Source of the DNA: Bacteroidota bacterium
Lineage (GTDB): Bacteria; Bacteroidota; Ignavibacteria; Kapaibacteriales; UBA2268
Assembly (NCBI GenBank): GCA_017428585.1
Contig: JAFRQN010000221.1
Span: 1 to 8,356 of the forward strand
DNA: 8,356 nucleotides
Direction: 5' to 3'
Shown: piece after piece, positions 1-8,185 of the stretch
How the letters are laid out: every line of letters begins with the position of its first letter
How positions within the stretch are numbered: the stretch's first letter is position 1
Notes under the pieces: generated by a model
Told to the model about the DNA's origin: nothing
The model's database searches: none
What the model saw: the letters and a program-made list of their open reading frames with translations, nothing else
Position numbers and translations under genes: made by a program

Positions 1-1023
1 AAAAGAGCGGGAAAAAGTTTCTTGAAGTTCAGGCATATATTCATTTACAGCTTTATTTAATGCTCTTTGAATAGCTGCATTTATTGTTGTATATATATTT
101 AATCCATCTTTATAGAAATCATATTCTCTTAAATTCTTATCAGCTTTTATTGACTGTCTTATTGTCTCAACGAAATGAGGTGCTATTCCCATATTTGCCA
201 AACGCTGCATTTGCAATGCTTGATTTTTAGAAATACTATTATCCATAAAAGAGACTGGTTCATTTACTGATTCTCTGTATTTAGAAGAAGATATATAATT
301 TTCTTCCAACATCATATTTAATACTAAATTACGTCTCTTTATAGCATCATTATAATTATCTCTTTTATTAAAATACTCAGGTTTCTTTAAAATCCCTACA
401 AGATAAGCACATTCTGCAGTCGTCAGTTCCTGAGGTTCTTTATTAAAATATCTATTAGATGCTACCTGTAATCCATAAGCACCTTTCCCAAAATTTACAG
501 TATTAGTATATAATTCTATAATTTCTTCTTTTGTATAGGTCTTTTCTATCTGAAATGCAGCAACTGCTTCACGTATCTTTCTTTTCATGCTGGTTTCTCT
601 TCTATCAAGATATAAATTTCCAGTAAGCTGCATGGTAATTGTACTTGCACCTTCCTTTGAATATCCAGCAAAAATATTCTTTATCAGACTATTTATAACA
701 CGTTGAGTGTGTACTCCCCAATGATTCCAAAACTGTTTATCTTCTGTAGCAACTAATGCATTTACAAAATCCTTTGGTATTTTTTTATATTCCAGAGGTA
801 CTCGTCTTTCTATGAAAAAATAATCTATTACCTCGCCATCGGCACTAAATATTTGCGTTGCAATATTTTGTTTTGGATTTTCAAGATCAGCAAGAGAAGG
901 CATACCGCTGGATGTAATAACTTTAATAACAATAAATAAACCTACTATTGCTAAAATAGTTATCATAACAAGCAAAACCAAAAAATGAGATGGTTTATAT
1001 TTATCAAAGAAATTTGTATTCAT
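1..1023 (-). CDS. Class A penicillin-binding protein (GT51 peptidoglycan glycosyltransferase), 3'-partial
   Basis: The frame opens at 1023 and runs off the left edge, giving the first 341 residues. A short cytoplasmic N-terminus is followed by one membrane anchor (about residues 13-37), as in bifunctional PBPs that polymerise lipid II on the outer face of the inner membrane. GT51 motifs appear in order: ATEDKQFWNHWGV (92-104, catalytic Glu94), GASTITMQL (125-133), RKIREAVAAFQIEK (148-161, second Glu152) and the LYTNTVNFGKGAYG block (171-184). The Glu94-Glu152 spacing suits the family. GLNIYTTINAAIQ (307-319) matches the usual lead-in to the transpeptidase domain, so the penicillin-binding Ser lies beyond the window. 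One departure is Met131 where GASTITQQ proteins have Gln. No Shine-Dalgarno sequence is seen; the start was chosen because it gives a normal cytoplasmic tail plus anchor. The family call is secure. Assignment to PBP1A, PBP1B or PBP1C type is not possible from this half. Confidence 0.93.
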   Translation of the reverse strand, partial: MNTNFFDKYKPSHFLVLLVMITILAIVGLFIVIKVITSSGMPSLADLENPKQNIATQIFSADGEVIDYFFIERRVPLEYKKIPKDFVNALVATEDKQFWNHWGVHTQRVINSLIKNIFAGYSKEGASTITMQLTGNLYLDRRETSMKRKIREAVAAFQIEKTYTKEEIIELYTNTVNFGKGAYGLQVASNRYFNKEPQELTTAECAYLVGILKKPEYFNKRDNYNDAIKRRNLVLNMMLEENYISSSKYRESVNEPVSFMDNSISKNQALQMQRLANMGIAPHFVETIRQSIKADKNLREYDFYKDGLNIYTTINAAIQRALNKAVNEYMPELQETFSRSF

Positions 1024-1060
1024 TTTATGAAGATAATTAAATAATAAAATATTTTTAAAT

Positions 1061-1095
1061 AAATACTCATCTAACAGATTGTTAGATGAGTATTT
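1061..1095 (-). terminator. Intrinsic terminator hairpin downstream of the 1033-residue T9SS protein gene
   Basis: AAATACTCATCTAAC (1061-1075) and GTTAGATGAGTATTT (1081-1095) are perfect reverse complements separated by the 5-base loop AGATT. The hairpin begins 22 bases past the stop codon at 1118 and ends 37 bases before the PBP start, so it most likely ends the minus-strand transcript of the large upstream gene. The stem is AT-rich and ends in A/T tracts on both sides, so it would read as a terminator on either strand; the plus-strand side actually has the cleaner T-run. Direction is assigned from gene context only. Confidence 0.75.
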
Positions 1096-1117
1096 TTATT
1101 ATTAGAGATTTACAATA

Positions 1118-4100
1118 TTATTTTACTACTTTAAATGGAATCGTAATTTTTCTTCCACCTATTGTATATTCTACAAAATAAGATCCTGATGACAAGTCAG
1201 CAGCATCAAATGGAATAGAATATGAACCATTTGTATATTGTTTTGCTATTACATTTTTAACTACTTCACCTGTTAAATTCAAAATATTAATATTAACATC
1301 TTTCAATGATGAAGATTCTAATGAGAAATTAATTGTAGCAAAACTATTAACTACATTTGGCAATACTGAACAAGCGTATTGATTAACAATAGCAACACTT
1401 CCTGTATCTGGAGGAGTATCTTTTCCTTCGCTTGCACCTTCTATATCAATTACAAATGTAGGATTTTCTGGATCATTGCTTGTAATTTCTATTGAGCCTT
1501 CGTAAGTTCCTTTTTTAGTTGGAGGATTAAATATTACTGAGAAATCCTTACCAAACATATCATGAGCACCTGTTCTAACTACTGTAAAATCAGCATTTAA
1601 TAACTCAAATACACCTGCTGGCGCATCTGTAGTTAACTTAATACTAACTTCAAGATCAGCACCACCTTCATTATAAATATTTATATCATAATTATAAGGT
1701 CCTGATTCAGCTTCTTGTTCGCCAAAATCATAGTAATTATCAGAAGGTGTAATAACCATCTTTGGTTCTAAACCTGCAGCAGGATTTTTACCAGTACCAT
1801 TTATGTATAAACTATATGGTGAATTTATAGGATCGTTACAATTAATAGCTAATGTAATATTGTGATCACCTGCATATTTAGGAGTAAACTTAATTACAAG
1901 TTTAGCTTGTTCACCTGGATTAATATCTTCTTTTGGATATTCTAATACTTCAAATGCATCATCATCGTTGAAATCAAAAATACAGCTATATATTTTTAAT
2001 GGACCTTGTTCTGGTTCTGCAATATTCTTAATATATAAAGTTTCTGTTTTGCTTTGTGGTCTTTCAACTGTTCCAAAATCTAAAGTATTAATACGATCAC
2101 CTTTCTCATTTACAACTGTAATTTCAGGTTGTTTCTTAACCTTATATCCATACCACCAAGTAAATAAATTATCAAAGAATGTATATGCTGTTGTTCCAAT
2201 AGAACCAATACCTGCACCATTCATGCCGGCAACATTAAATCCACCAACAAACATTTTTTGATTACCATTGCGTGTCTTTACCATAGCATAATTAGTTACA
2301 CTAGGATCAAAATATGCAACACTGCTTGATTTAGATGTATTTAATATATTAAATCTATTACCATAAAGAGCTGAGAATGTAGGTTCATTATTAGCGTATG
2401 CATTCATATTAAATACAAGACTGTTGCCATCTTTATCCATTGTTAAAGAATCGCTTGTATTGCCTTTAATAACAAATGGCGCTGCACAATAATTACGTTC
2501 ATCAACATAATCTTTATTTATAATATAATAAGTTGAATCAGATTTTACACTTATACCAAAATTATTGCATAATGTTGAGAATTTATTTTTTGCTTCATTT
2601 GATGGATATTTAGAATTATAATACCACCATGATTTATCAAAGAATAATGCAACATGCTTGTTTGCAGCTTGAGCTTCCAATAAGAAATCTATTTCTGATT
2701 CTTCTAAGTGTTTTGCCATTAATCCATTTGTCTCTTTAGGGAAATTTGGATTGTAAATACCAAAATTCAACCAATTAGAATTTTGTGCAGTTAAATTTGC
2801 TACTAATCTTTGATGTCCAACTGTTGCACAATTATAAATAAAACCTTCAAATGCAGATACAGGAATTACTTTATGGAAAATAGGATCCAATAATCCTATA
2901 TTTGGACCATGAGCAGAATATTCTTTTGATAATTGATATATATCATATTCTGCTGGGTTATTTGCTCTATCTGTGAAAATAATTGTAGTTATTTCTTTAT
3001 TAGCAATAATTGCTTGTGCGCTTGTAAATTGAGGATTAAATGCATCATCTGTATTAATTGGAAGAACACAAATATCAAGTGCACAAATATCTGCTACACC
3101 AGATGTTTGTACTGTTGCTGTAACTGTTGTAGTTTGTCCAGCTGGAATAGTAACTTTTGTTTTATTTAATGAAACATCCCAACTTTCAGGAATAGTTGAA
3201 GTAGCTTTATTTATAAATATCTGAGCTTCTACTGATTTAGAAGATGGATTAGATACTGTAAAATTAGCTAAAACTTTTTCACCAGTTGTTTTTAATTGTT
3301 GGAAGTTGCTGTTTCCAACAGGGACTATTTCTAAATATAATGGTTTTGCTTTTTGAGCAGCTTTTACATCTACTACATTATCTGTAGAAGCATCTAATAG
3401 TTTTCTTAAATCAGCAGAAGTAGAAGCTACACAATATAAATACTTAGGATTCCAATTTTTATTAATAGGAACCTTATATGTTAGAGTAGTTGTTTTTTTA
3501 CCTTTTTTAATAGATACAATTGATAAATTGCTTATACCTAAACCACTAAAATAATGAACAGGAGAAAAATAATGCTCTTCTTGTCCATAAACATGATATG
3601 CTTCTACCAAAGCAGCATTAAAATAAACACTTACATCTTCATTCTCATATTGTGGATGTACTTTAAAAACTAAATCTACTATATAATAACCATCCTCTAT
3701 GCGTGTTTTTGGTGTTACGAATACAGGAGTACCAAGATTTGCATCCGTTCTTAAAGAGTCAAAAATTCTCTTCGCATTTGTAAACGCAGTTACAATAACA
3801 TCTGGTTTATCAGAACCTATTGGATTATCAATAACATATGGCCATGTAAGACCCTTTGTGTTACTTTCAGATCCATCAAAAAGTAAATTATTATATAATA
3901 AATATCTTTCTTCAACAAATGCTGGATATCTTTTATAAGCACTGTCTAATCCAAATAATGGATAAACCTTTCCTGCTTGAGCGTCAACTGGACTGCCGCT
4001 CTTATTATGAACTTTAGTATATGAGATAATAGGAATATTATACTGATCAAAGTTATTAATAAACCATTGAATTACGGCTTTATTAGTTTGATTATCTTGT

Positions 4101-4219
4101 GTCAAAGTAGGATCACAAAAATAATCATACAAAGTACCCATCAGTTTACCTTGTGCATTTACTTCAGTTGCTGATATTCCCAGTATCAACATTGCTAAAA
4201 TAATAATTATTTTTTTCAT
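1118..4219 (-). CDS. Multidomain exported protein with Omp28-like N-terminus, ASH-like domains and T9SS type A sorting domain
   Basis: 1033 residues. A signal peptide (1-22, cleavage likely VNA|QG) directs Sec export. Residues 24-285 loosely resemble the Omp28-related outer membrane protein family; the family's usual CxxC is absent and a lone Cys35 sits near that place. Residues 293-405 look like a beta-sandwich ending in a short Cys379/Cys384 pair. Residues 410-693 have the layout of a class I amidotransferase-like (flavodoxin-type) fold: an LEESEIDFLLEAQAANKHVAL helix-strand unit (505-525) and a closing FVGGFNV...FFDNLFTWW block (657-689), with no recognisable catalytic triad. Two ASH/choice-of-anchor-D-like domains follow (about 698-812 and 818-930, with LDFGT, NPGEQAKLVIKFTP and SNDPENP hallmarks). 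Residues 947-1033 are a typical T9SS type A tail (VNINILNLTGEVV, LSSGSYFVEY), predicting export through the outer membrane and surface attachment or release. Its job is unknown; a structural or adhesive role is inference. It lies 141 bases downstream of the antiporter gene on the same strand. Confidence 0.88.
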   Translation of the reverse strand: MKKIIIILAMLILGISATEVNAQGKLMGTLYDYFCDPTLTQDNQTNKAVIQWFINNFDQYNIPIISYTKVHNKSGSPVDAQAGKVYPLFGLDSAYKRYPAFVEERYLLYNNLLFDGSESNTKGLTWPYVIDNPIGSDKPDVIVTAFTNAKRIFDSLRTDANLGTPVFVTPKTRIEDGYYIVDLVFKVHPQYENEDVSVYFNAALVEAYHVYGQEEHYFSPVHYFSGLGISNLSIVSIKKGKKTTTLTYKVPINKNWNPKYLYCVASTSADLRKLLDASTDNVVDVKAAQKAKPLYLEIVPVGNSNFQQLKTTGEKVLANFTVSNPSSKSVEAQIFINKATSTIPESWDVSLNKTKVTIPAGQTTTVTATVQTSGVADICALDICVLPINTDDAFNPQFTSAQAIIANKEITTIIFTDRANNPAEYDIYQLSKEYSAHGPNIGLLDPIFHKVIPVSAFEGFIYNCATVGHQRLVANLTAQNSNWLNFGIYNPNFPKETNGLMAKHLEESEIDFLLEAQAANKHVALFFDKSWWYYNSKYPSNEAKNKFSTLCNNFGISVKSDSTYYIINKDYVDERNYCAAPFVIKGNTSDSLTMDKDGNSLVFNMNAYANNEPTFSALYGNRFNILNTSKSSSVAYFDPSVTNYAMVKTRNGNQKMFVGGFNVAGMNGAGIGSIGTTAYTFFDNLFTWWYGYKVKKQPEITVVNEKGDRINTLDFGTVERPQSKTETLYIKNIAEPEQGPLKIYSCIFDFNDDDAFEVLEYPKEDINPGEQAKLVIKFTPKYAGDHNITLAINCNDPINSPYSLYINGTGKNPAAGLEPKMVITPSDNYYDFGEQEAESGPYNYDINIYNEGGADLEVSIKLTTDAPAGVFELLNADFTVVRTGAHDMFGKDFSVIFNPPTKKGTYEGSIEITSNDPENPTFVIDIEGASEGKDTPPDTGSVAIVNQYACSVLPNVVNSFATINFSLESSSLKDVNINILNLTGEVVKNVIAKQYTNGSYSIPFDAADLSSGSYFVEYTIGGRKITIPFKVVK

Positions 4220-4360
4220 TCAATTTACTCCAAAAAATTTATAAAATATATTAATTTTCAGTTTTTAGTTTTTAAATTTCTTTTAATTTATATTTTTTCA
4301 ATATAATTTTCTTTTCAAATTAACAAAAATTTTTATAAAAACAAAACTTTTGAATTAAAA
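4220..4360 (-). other. AT-rich intergenic region; probable promoter/leader of the 1033-residue protein gene
   Basis: This 141-base gap between two minus-strand genes is almost entirely A and T, apart from the ribosome site near its left end. A separate promoter for the T9SS gene probably lies here, because the gap is long for an operon and the downstream gene has its own terminator. TTGAAA-like and TATAAA-like hexamers occur by chance in such sequence, and no pair with good spacing stands out. I found no full TAnnTTTG box (the Bacteroidota -7 type). No strong GC-containing hairpin marks the end of the antiporter transcript, so read-through from it is possible. Confidence 0.3.
4228..4233 (-). 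promoter_or_regulatory. Shine-Dalgarno site of the 1033-residue protein gene
   Basis: TTGGAG on the minus strand, followed by the 8-base spacer TAAATTGA and then ATG at 4219. It supports that start codon, which also begins a good signal peptide. It is the only clear Shine-Dalgarno sequence in the window: the antiporter start at 5644 has only a weak AAGAG six bases upstream, and the genes starting at 1023, 5763 and 8186 have none that is convincing. Bacteroidota commonly make little use of this signal. Confidence 0.6.
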
Positions 4361-5644
4361 CTAACCTATAAATAGAAAATTTGCAATAATTAATATAGGT
4401 AAAATAATGATTAATGAGAATTTATACATATATTGAAAAAATTGAGGCATATTTATTCCATTCTGTTCTGCAATAGATTTTACCATAAAATTAGGTCCAT
4501 TGCCAATGTATGTAATAGAACCAAATGCAACAGCTCCTATACAAATTGCCTCCATAAATATGTTTGGTATTCCTGCTATCATTTCACCTGAAGCACCACC
4601 AAATAAACTATGAGCTAAAGTATAAAATGTTACAGCAGTAGGCGTATTATCTAAAAATGAACTTAAAGCACCTGTTACAAAATAAAATGCACTTGGAGTA
4701 TTTATATCAATCGATTTGCTGTTTTCCTGCAGATAGAGTAAAACAGGTACCATCGTTATAAAAATACCAATGAATAAAAATGCAACTTCTTTTATTGGCT
4801 CCCAATTAAAATTATTTGCTTTTCTACATTCTTTAGAGGTTGTAACAATAGACATTACACCAGCAATTATAAGAATTATATCTCGGAGACAAGTAGCAAT
4901 TTTGTACTCCTTCATAATGCTGAAATAATTTGGATTGACAAAAGCAACAGCTAAAATAACAATGAGCAGCCAAACAAAATTTAATTTTCCATTTATAACC
5001 AAAGATGTTTTATTGTCAAGATCACGTTTTTTAACTTCATCGCTTTCACGTTTCCAATGATAAGTATCAAATATATAGAATAACAATAGCAGCATACCAT
5101 TAATAAACAACCATGGCAGTACTAATGATAAAAACCAAAAGAAATCTACTCCTCTTAAATACATCATAAATAGAGGTGGATCACCCAGCGGAGTTAATAG
5201 ACCACCGCAATTAGCCACAATAGCTATGAAAAATAACACAATATGAACTTTTCGCTGGCGTTCTTCATTTGTATGAAGCAACAATCTTATCAAAAGCATA
5301 GCAGCACCCGTTGTTCCCATAAAAGACGCCAATACACCGCCCGTAAGCAATATTAATAAATTATTTCTTGGCGTAGCTTCTAAATTAGCATCAATAAAGA
5401 TACCGCCTGTTATAACAAATAAACTGCCAAGCAAAACAATAAAAGGAATATAATCGAAAATTATTGTGTGTTCCAACATTGCACCTTTGCTATTTGCCAA
5501 CAGCCATATAATTGTTGGAACACTTAAAACAAGTGAGACTATTAATTTGTTTCTATTGCTTTCCCAAAAATTGCCCGCAATCATAGGACAAACAGCAATA
5601 GAAGCAAGCATTAATATAAACGGAATAAATATCAAAAATTCCAT
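4361..5644 (-). CDS. Ion transporter superfamily antiporter, probable Na+/H+ antiporter (NhaD/UIT6-like)
   Basis: 427 residues, nearly all hydrophobic, with about 11-12 predicted membrane segments (for example 2-24, 33-50, 63-84, 95-120, 133-150, 166-193, 222-238, 252-268, 285-305, 318-346, 362-382, 408-426). The two halves carry matching re-entrant-type signatures of the ion transporter superfamily: NCGGLLTPLGDPP (145-157) in the first half; FLDNTPTA (330-337) and GNGPNFMVKS (381-390) in the second. This is the pattern of NhaD/UIT6-type sodium:proton antiporters and related citrate or arsenite carriers. The inferred job is Na+ export against H+ across the inner membrane for pH and salt balance. 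Substrate cannot be proven from sequence, and an organic-anion carrier is the main alternative. Length is normal and the gene looks intact. A weak AAGAG lies six bases before the ATG. It is divergent from the 795-residue protein gene across a 118-bp gap. Confidence 0.85.
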   Translation of the reverse strand: MEFLIFIPFILMLASIAVCPMIAGNFWESNRNKLIVSLVLSVPTIIWLLANSKGAMLEHTIIFDYIPFIVLLGSLFVITGGIFIDANLEATPRNNLLILLTGGVLASFMGTTGAAMLLIRLLLHTNEERQRKVHIVLFFIAIVANCGGLLTPLGDPPLFMMYLRGVDFFWFLSLVLPWLFINGMLLLLFYIFDTYHWKRESDEVKKRDLDNKTSLVINGKLNFVWLLIVILAVAFVNPNYFSIMKEYKIATCLRDIILIIAGVMSIVTTSKECRKANNFNWEPIKEVAFLFIGIFITMVPVLLYLQENSKSIDINTPSAFYFVTGALSSFLDNTPTAVTFYTLAHSLFGGASGEMIAGIPNIFMEAICIGAVAFGSITYIGNGPNFMVKSIAEQNGINMPQFFQYMYKFSLIIILPILIIANFLFIG

Positions 5645-5762
5645 ACAATACTCTTAATTTATATAATTTGAAATATATTTTACAAAAATAGTATTTTTAT
5701 TTATATTTTTTATTATTTTAAATAAAATAATTTGTGCAATAATTGATAATGACGGTATTACT
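5645..5762. promoter_or_regulatory. Divergent AT-rich intergenic region, likely holding promoters for both flanking genes
   Basis: This 118-bp stretch separates the start codons of the antiporter gene (minus) and the IgGFc-domain protein gene (plus), so both promoters should lie here or overlap. It is very AT-rich. It holds an all-A/T inverted repeat, ATTATTTTA (5712-5720) and TAAAATAAT (5723-5731) around a 2-base centre, and a TAATTTG at 5728-5734 that is one base short of the Bacteroidota TAnnTTTG box. Neither is strong enough to call a binding site or a promoter element. The role is inferred from gene layout. Confidence 0.45.
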
Positions 5763-8150
5763 ATGAAAAAAAGACTGCGTTGTATATTATATATTATAGC
5801 TATTGTTATTACTTTTGGATTTAATAATACATTCCTATTCTCTCAGGAAGAATCTGAAGGAAAAGAATTTTTTCTTTCTTTTTTGCCAAATTACCATAAT
5901 TATCCTGGCAGAACAAGTATAGATAGTGTGTATATTTTCATAACATCTCAAATCCCAACTAAAGGAACAATATCATACAAAAAATTTAATACTAAAACAC
6001 AAAAATATGTAGATACTACTCATAACTTTCAAATAACAGAACCAAACGGAATATATAAATTCAAGCTTCAATATTTTTATTATGAATTAAATGGTTTTAA
6101 TGACAATGGAATGCTTCTTCCAAAAAAATCTGATAAACATGAATGTGAAAAAGTAACGACGAATAAAACATTTTATATAAAAACAGATGAAAAATCTACT
6201 GTTTACGCTTTTGAATACGGAGATAAATCTGCAGAAGCATTTATTGTACTGCCTGTTGCTGCCTTAGGAGATGAATATTATATTTTAACATATAATTCTG
6301 ATGGAAAAATTGGCTACAATAAAACTCTTGCTGGATCATCAACTCCATCTCAATTTGCAATAGTTGCAACAGAAGATAATACTAATATAATTATTAACCC
6401 TTCGTCTAATACATTTGTAAATGGTTTAGAGCAACAAAATATTACTCTTAACAAAGGCGAAACTTATTTAGTACAATCAGAAATTAAAAGCGATAATCTT
6501 ATTTTTGATTTAACAGGAACTTATATTAAAGCTGATAAAAATATTGCTGTATTTGCTGGACATCAACGTGCGACAGTTCCTGTACACAACTCTTCCAGCA
6601 ACAACCCTTCAAGAGACTGTCTCATCGAACAGCTTGTTCCTGTAAATGCTTGGGGAAGAAATGCTATTATAGCACCTTTTGTAGAAACTTCAACAACAAA
6701 AGAATATAACGATATATTTAGAGTAATTGCTGCAAAAGACAGCACAATTATTTTATTAAATGGAAAACAAATAGGCCTGCTTAATGCTGGTGAATTTTTA
6801 GAACAAGATTTAACAGCAGGATTATTAACTGCAAATAAACCTATTATGGTAGGTCAATATAATGTAACTTCTTCTTTTGATTATGATATTATTCATTATA
6901 CAAGATACGGCGATCCTTCTATGTTAGTAGTACCACCAGTAGAACAATATAAAAACTCATATAATATAATTAATATTCAAACAGGTGATATTATTAAATA
7001 TCAGTATTTAAATCTTATTGCGCCTGATACAAGTATAAACAAAGTATATATAGACAATCAGCTTGTAGATCCTAAGCAGTTCAAAAAAATAGAAAATACT
7101 GGTTTTGCATACGCACAAATTAAAGTAACTGATAATGGACATAATATTAAATGTGAAGATGATATCGGAATACAAATTTATGGTTATGGCGATGCTATAT
7201 CTTATAGTTATTGCGGCGGTATGTATTTCAAGGACTTAGAGAAAGAAAAAATAAGCATTATTATTGATTCATGCAATAAAATATTTTATTTAGATTATCG
7301 TGAAATTTTTAGCTCCGGCATTAAATCTTATCAGATTGTACAAAATGAAAATTGTAAAATAATTGAAAAAGAATTTGAAAAACAAAGATTAAAATTAGAA
7401 ATAGAACCAGTTGATCCTAATATGACTGGATGCTTTTCTATAAAAATTACAGATATTTATGATGTAGAAACAATTATATCAGATACAATTAATCCTTATA
7501 TAATTAATTCTGAAATATCAAGCAGCATATATTTTGATAATTGCAAAATAGGAACGTTAAATTCAAAAGAATTTTTTGTAACAAACGACGGATTAACTCC
7601 TATAACTATCAACAGCAATAATATTTATTTGTCTAATAAAACACGATTTACCATATCGCAGGAAGCACTGCCTGCTGTTTTAAATCCAGGCGATACATTA
7701 AAGATGAAATTGTATTATTCGCCAATAAATGGCAATACTGTTGACTACGATACTTTGCAAATTGGAATATATCCATACTGTGTAACTAATAAATTTATAT
7801 ATATAGAAGGTAATTCTATTCAAGATACAATTAAATTAAATACAAAATGCAGCATACCTATTAATATGGTTGCTAAAAATATTGATTATGATATAGAACT
7901 GCCTATTGTATATCCTAATCCTGCAAAAACTAAATTAACTTATAAATTTAATAATTTAGAAAATGGCAATGCCGTCATCAGTATATATGATGTAAACGGC
8001 AATATAATAAACAATATATTTAATTCATACTTAGATAAAGGTATTTACGAAATAACTCTGCCGATAGAAAATCTATCCCCTGGACAATATATAATTAAAC
8101 TAACAACAGAAACTTCTATCATTACTAATAAATTTATTAAAGTTTTATAA
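5763..8150 (+). CDS. Secreted protein with IgGFc-binding-type N-terminal domain and T9SS type A sorting domain
   Basis: 795 residues. A signal peptide (1-27, likely LFS|QE) with a basic start is followed directly by EGKEFFLSFLPN (32-43), the usual opening of the IgGFc-binding protein N-terminal domain (about 30-490). Other marks of that domain are VYAFEYG (147-153), AGHQRATVPVH (265-275), DCLIEQLVPVNAWGRN (285-300) and the closing YGYGDAISYSYCGGMYF (473-489). Residues 498-585 form a poorly recognisable linker, 590-690 an ASH-like beta-sandwich (NPGDTLKMKLYYSP at 641-654), and 712-795 a T9SS type A tail (VYPNPAKTKLTY, ISIYDVNGNIINN, LSPGQYIIKL). It should pass the inner membrane by Sec and the outer membrane by T9SS. 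Ten cysteines in the mature part could form disulfides. The domain is named after animal Fc-gamma-binding protein, but bacterial members occur widely and IgG binding should not be assumed. It ends 35 bp before the next gene with no hairpin between. Confidence 0.88.
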   Translation: MKKRLRCILYIIAIVITFGFNNTFLFSQEESEGKEFFLSFLPNYHNYPGRTSIDSVYIFITSQIPTKGTISYKKFNTKTQKYVDTTHNFQITEPNGIYKFKLQYFYYELNGFNDNGMLLPKKSDKHECEKVTTNKTFYIKTDEKSTVYAFEYGDKSAEAFIVLPVAALGDEYYILTYNSDGKIGYNKTLAGSSTPSQFAIVATEDNTNIIINPSSNTFVNGLEQQNITLNKGETYLVQSEIKSDNLIFDLTGTYIKADKNIAVFAGHQRATVPVHNSSSNNPSRDCLIEQLVPVNAWGRNAIIAPFVETSTTKEYNDIFRVIAAKDSTIILLNGKQIGLLNAGEFLEQDLTAGLLTANKPIMVGQYNVTSSFDYDIIHYTRYGDPSMLVVPPVEQYKNSYNIINIQTGDIIKYQYLNLIAPDTSINKVYIDNQLVDPKQFKKIENTGFAYAQIKVTDNGHNIKCEDDIGIQIYGYGDAISYSYCGGMYFKDLEKEKISIIIDSCNKIFYLDYREIFSSGIKSYQIVQNENCKIIEKEFEKQRLKLEIEPVDPNMTGCFSIKITDIYDVETIISDTINPYIINSEISSSIYFDNCKIGTLNSKEFFVTNDGLTPITINSNNIYLSNKTRFTISQEALPAVLNPGDTLKMKLYYSPINGNTVDYDTLQIGIYPYCVTNKFIYIEGNSIQDTIKLNTKCSIPINMVAKNIDYDIELPIVYPNPAKTKLTYKFNNLENGNAVISIYDVNGNIINNIFNSYLDKGIYEITLPIENLSPGQYIIKLTTETSIITNKFIKVL

Positions 8151-8185
8151 TAGAATTATCTGTATTAAGTTTATATAAATAAATT

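Noticed and set aside
1968..3938. Open plus-strand frames of 78-97 codons at 1968-2261, 2933-3169 and 3699-3938
   Set aside because: All are antisense to the well-supported 1033-residue gene and have no recognisable domain; the 2933-3169 frame is an implausible Cys/Ile/Asn-rich product. They are chance frames opposite AT-rich coding sequence.
5466..5657. Plus-strand open frame of 63 codons over the start of the antiporter gene
   Set aside because: It is antisense to the conserved antiporter N-terminus, extends only a few bases into the divergent gap, and its product matches nothing.
5712..5731. All-A/T inverted repeat between the divergent genes as an operator or terminator
   Set aside because: Nine-base arms made only of A and T are expected by chance in such AT-rich sequence, and no T-tract or second copy supports a function.
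5728..5734. TAATTTG as a Bacteroidota -7 box (TAnnTTTG)
   Set aside because: It is one base short of the consensus and no TTTG-type -33 element stands out at the right distance upstream.
6563..6745. Minus-strand open frame of 60 codons inside the IgGFc-domain gene
   Set aside because: It is antisense to the conserved DCLIEQLVP...WGRN region and has no independent support.
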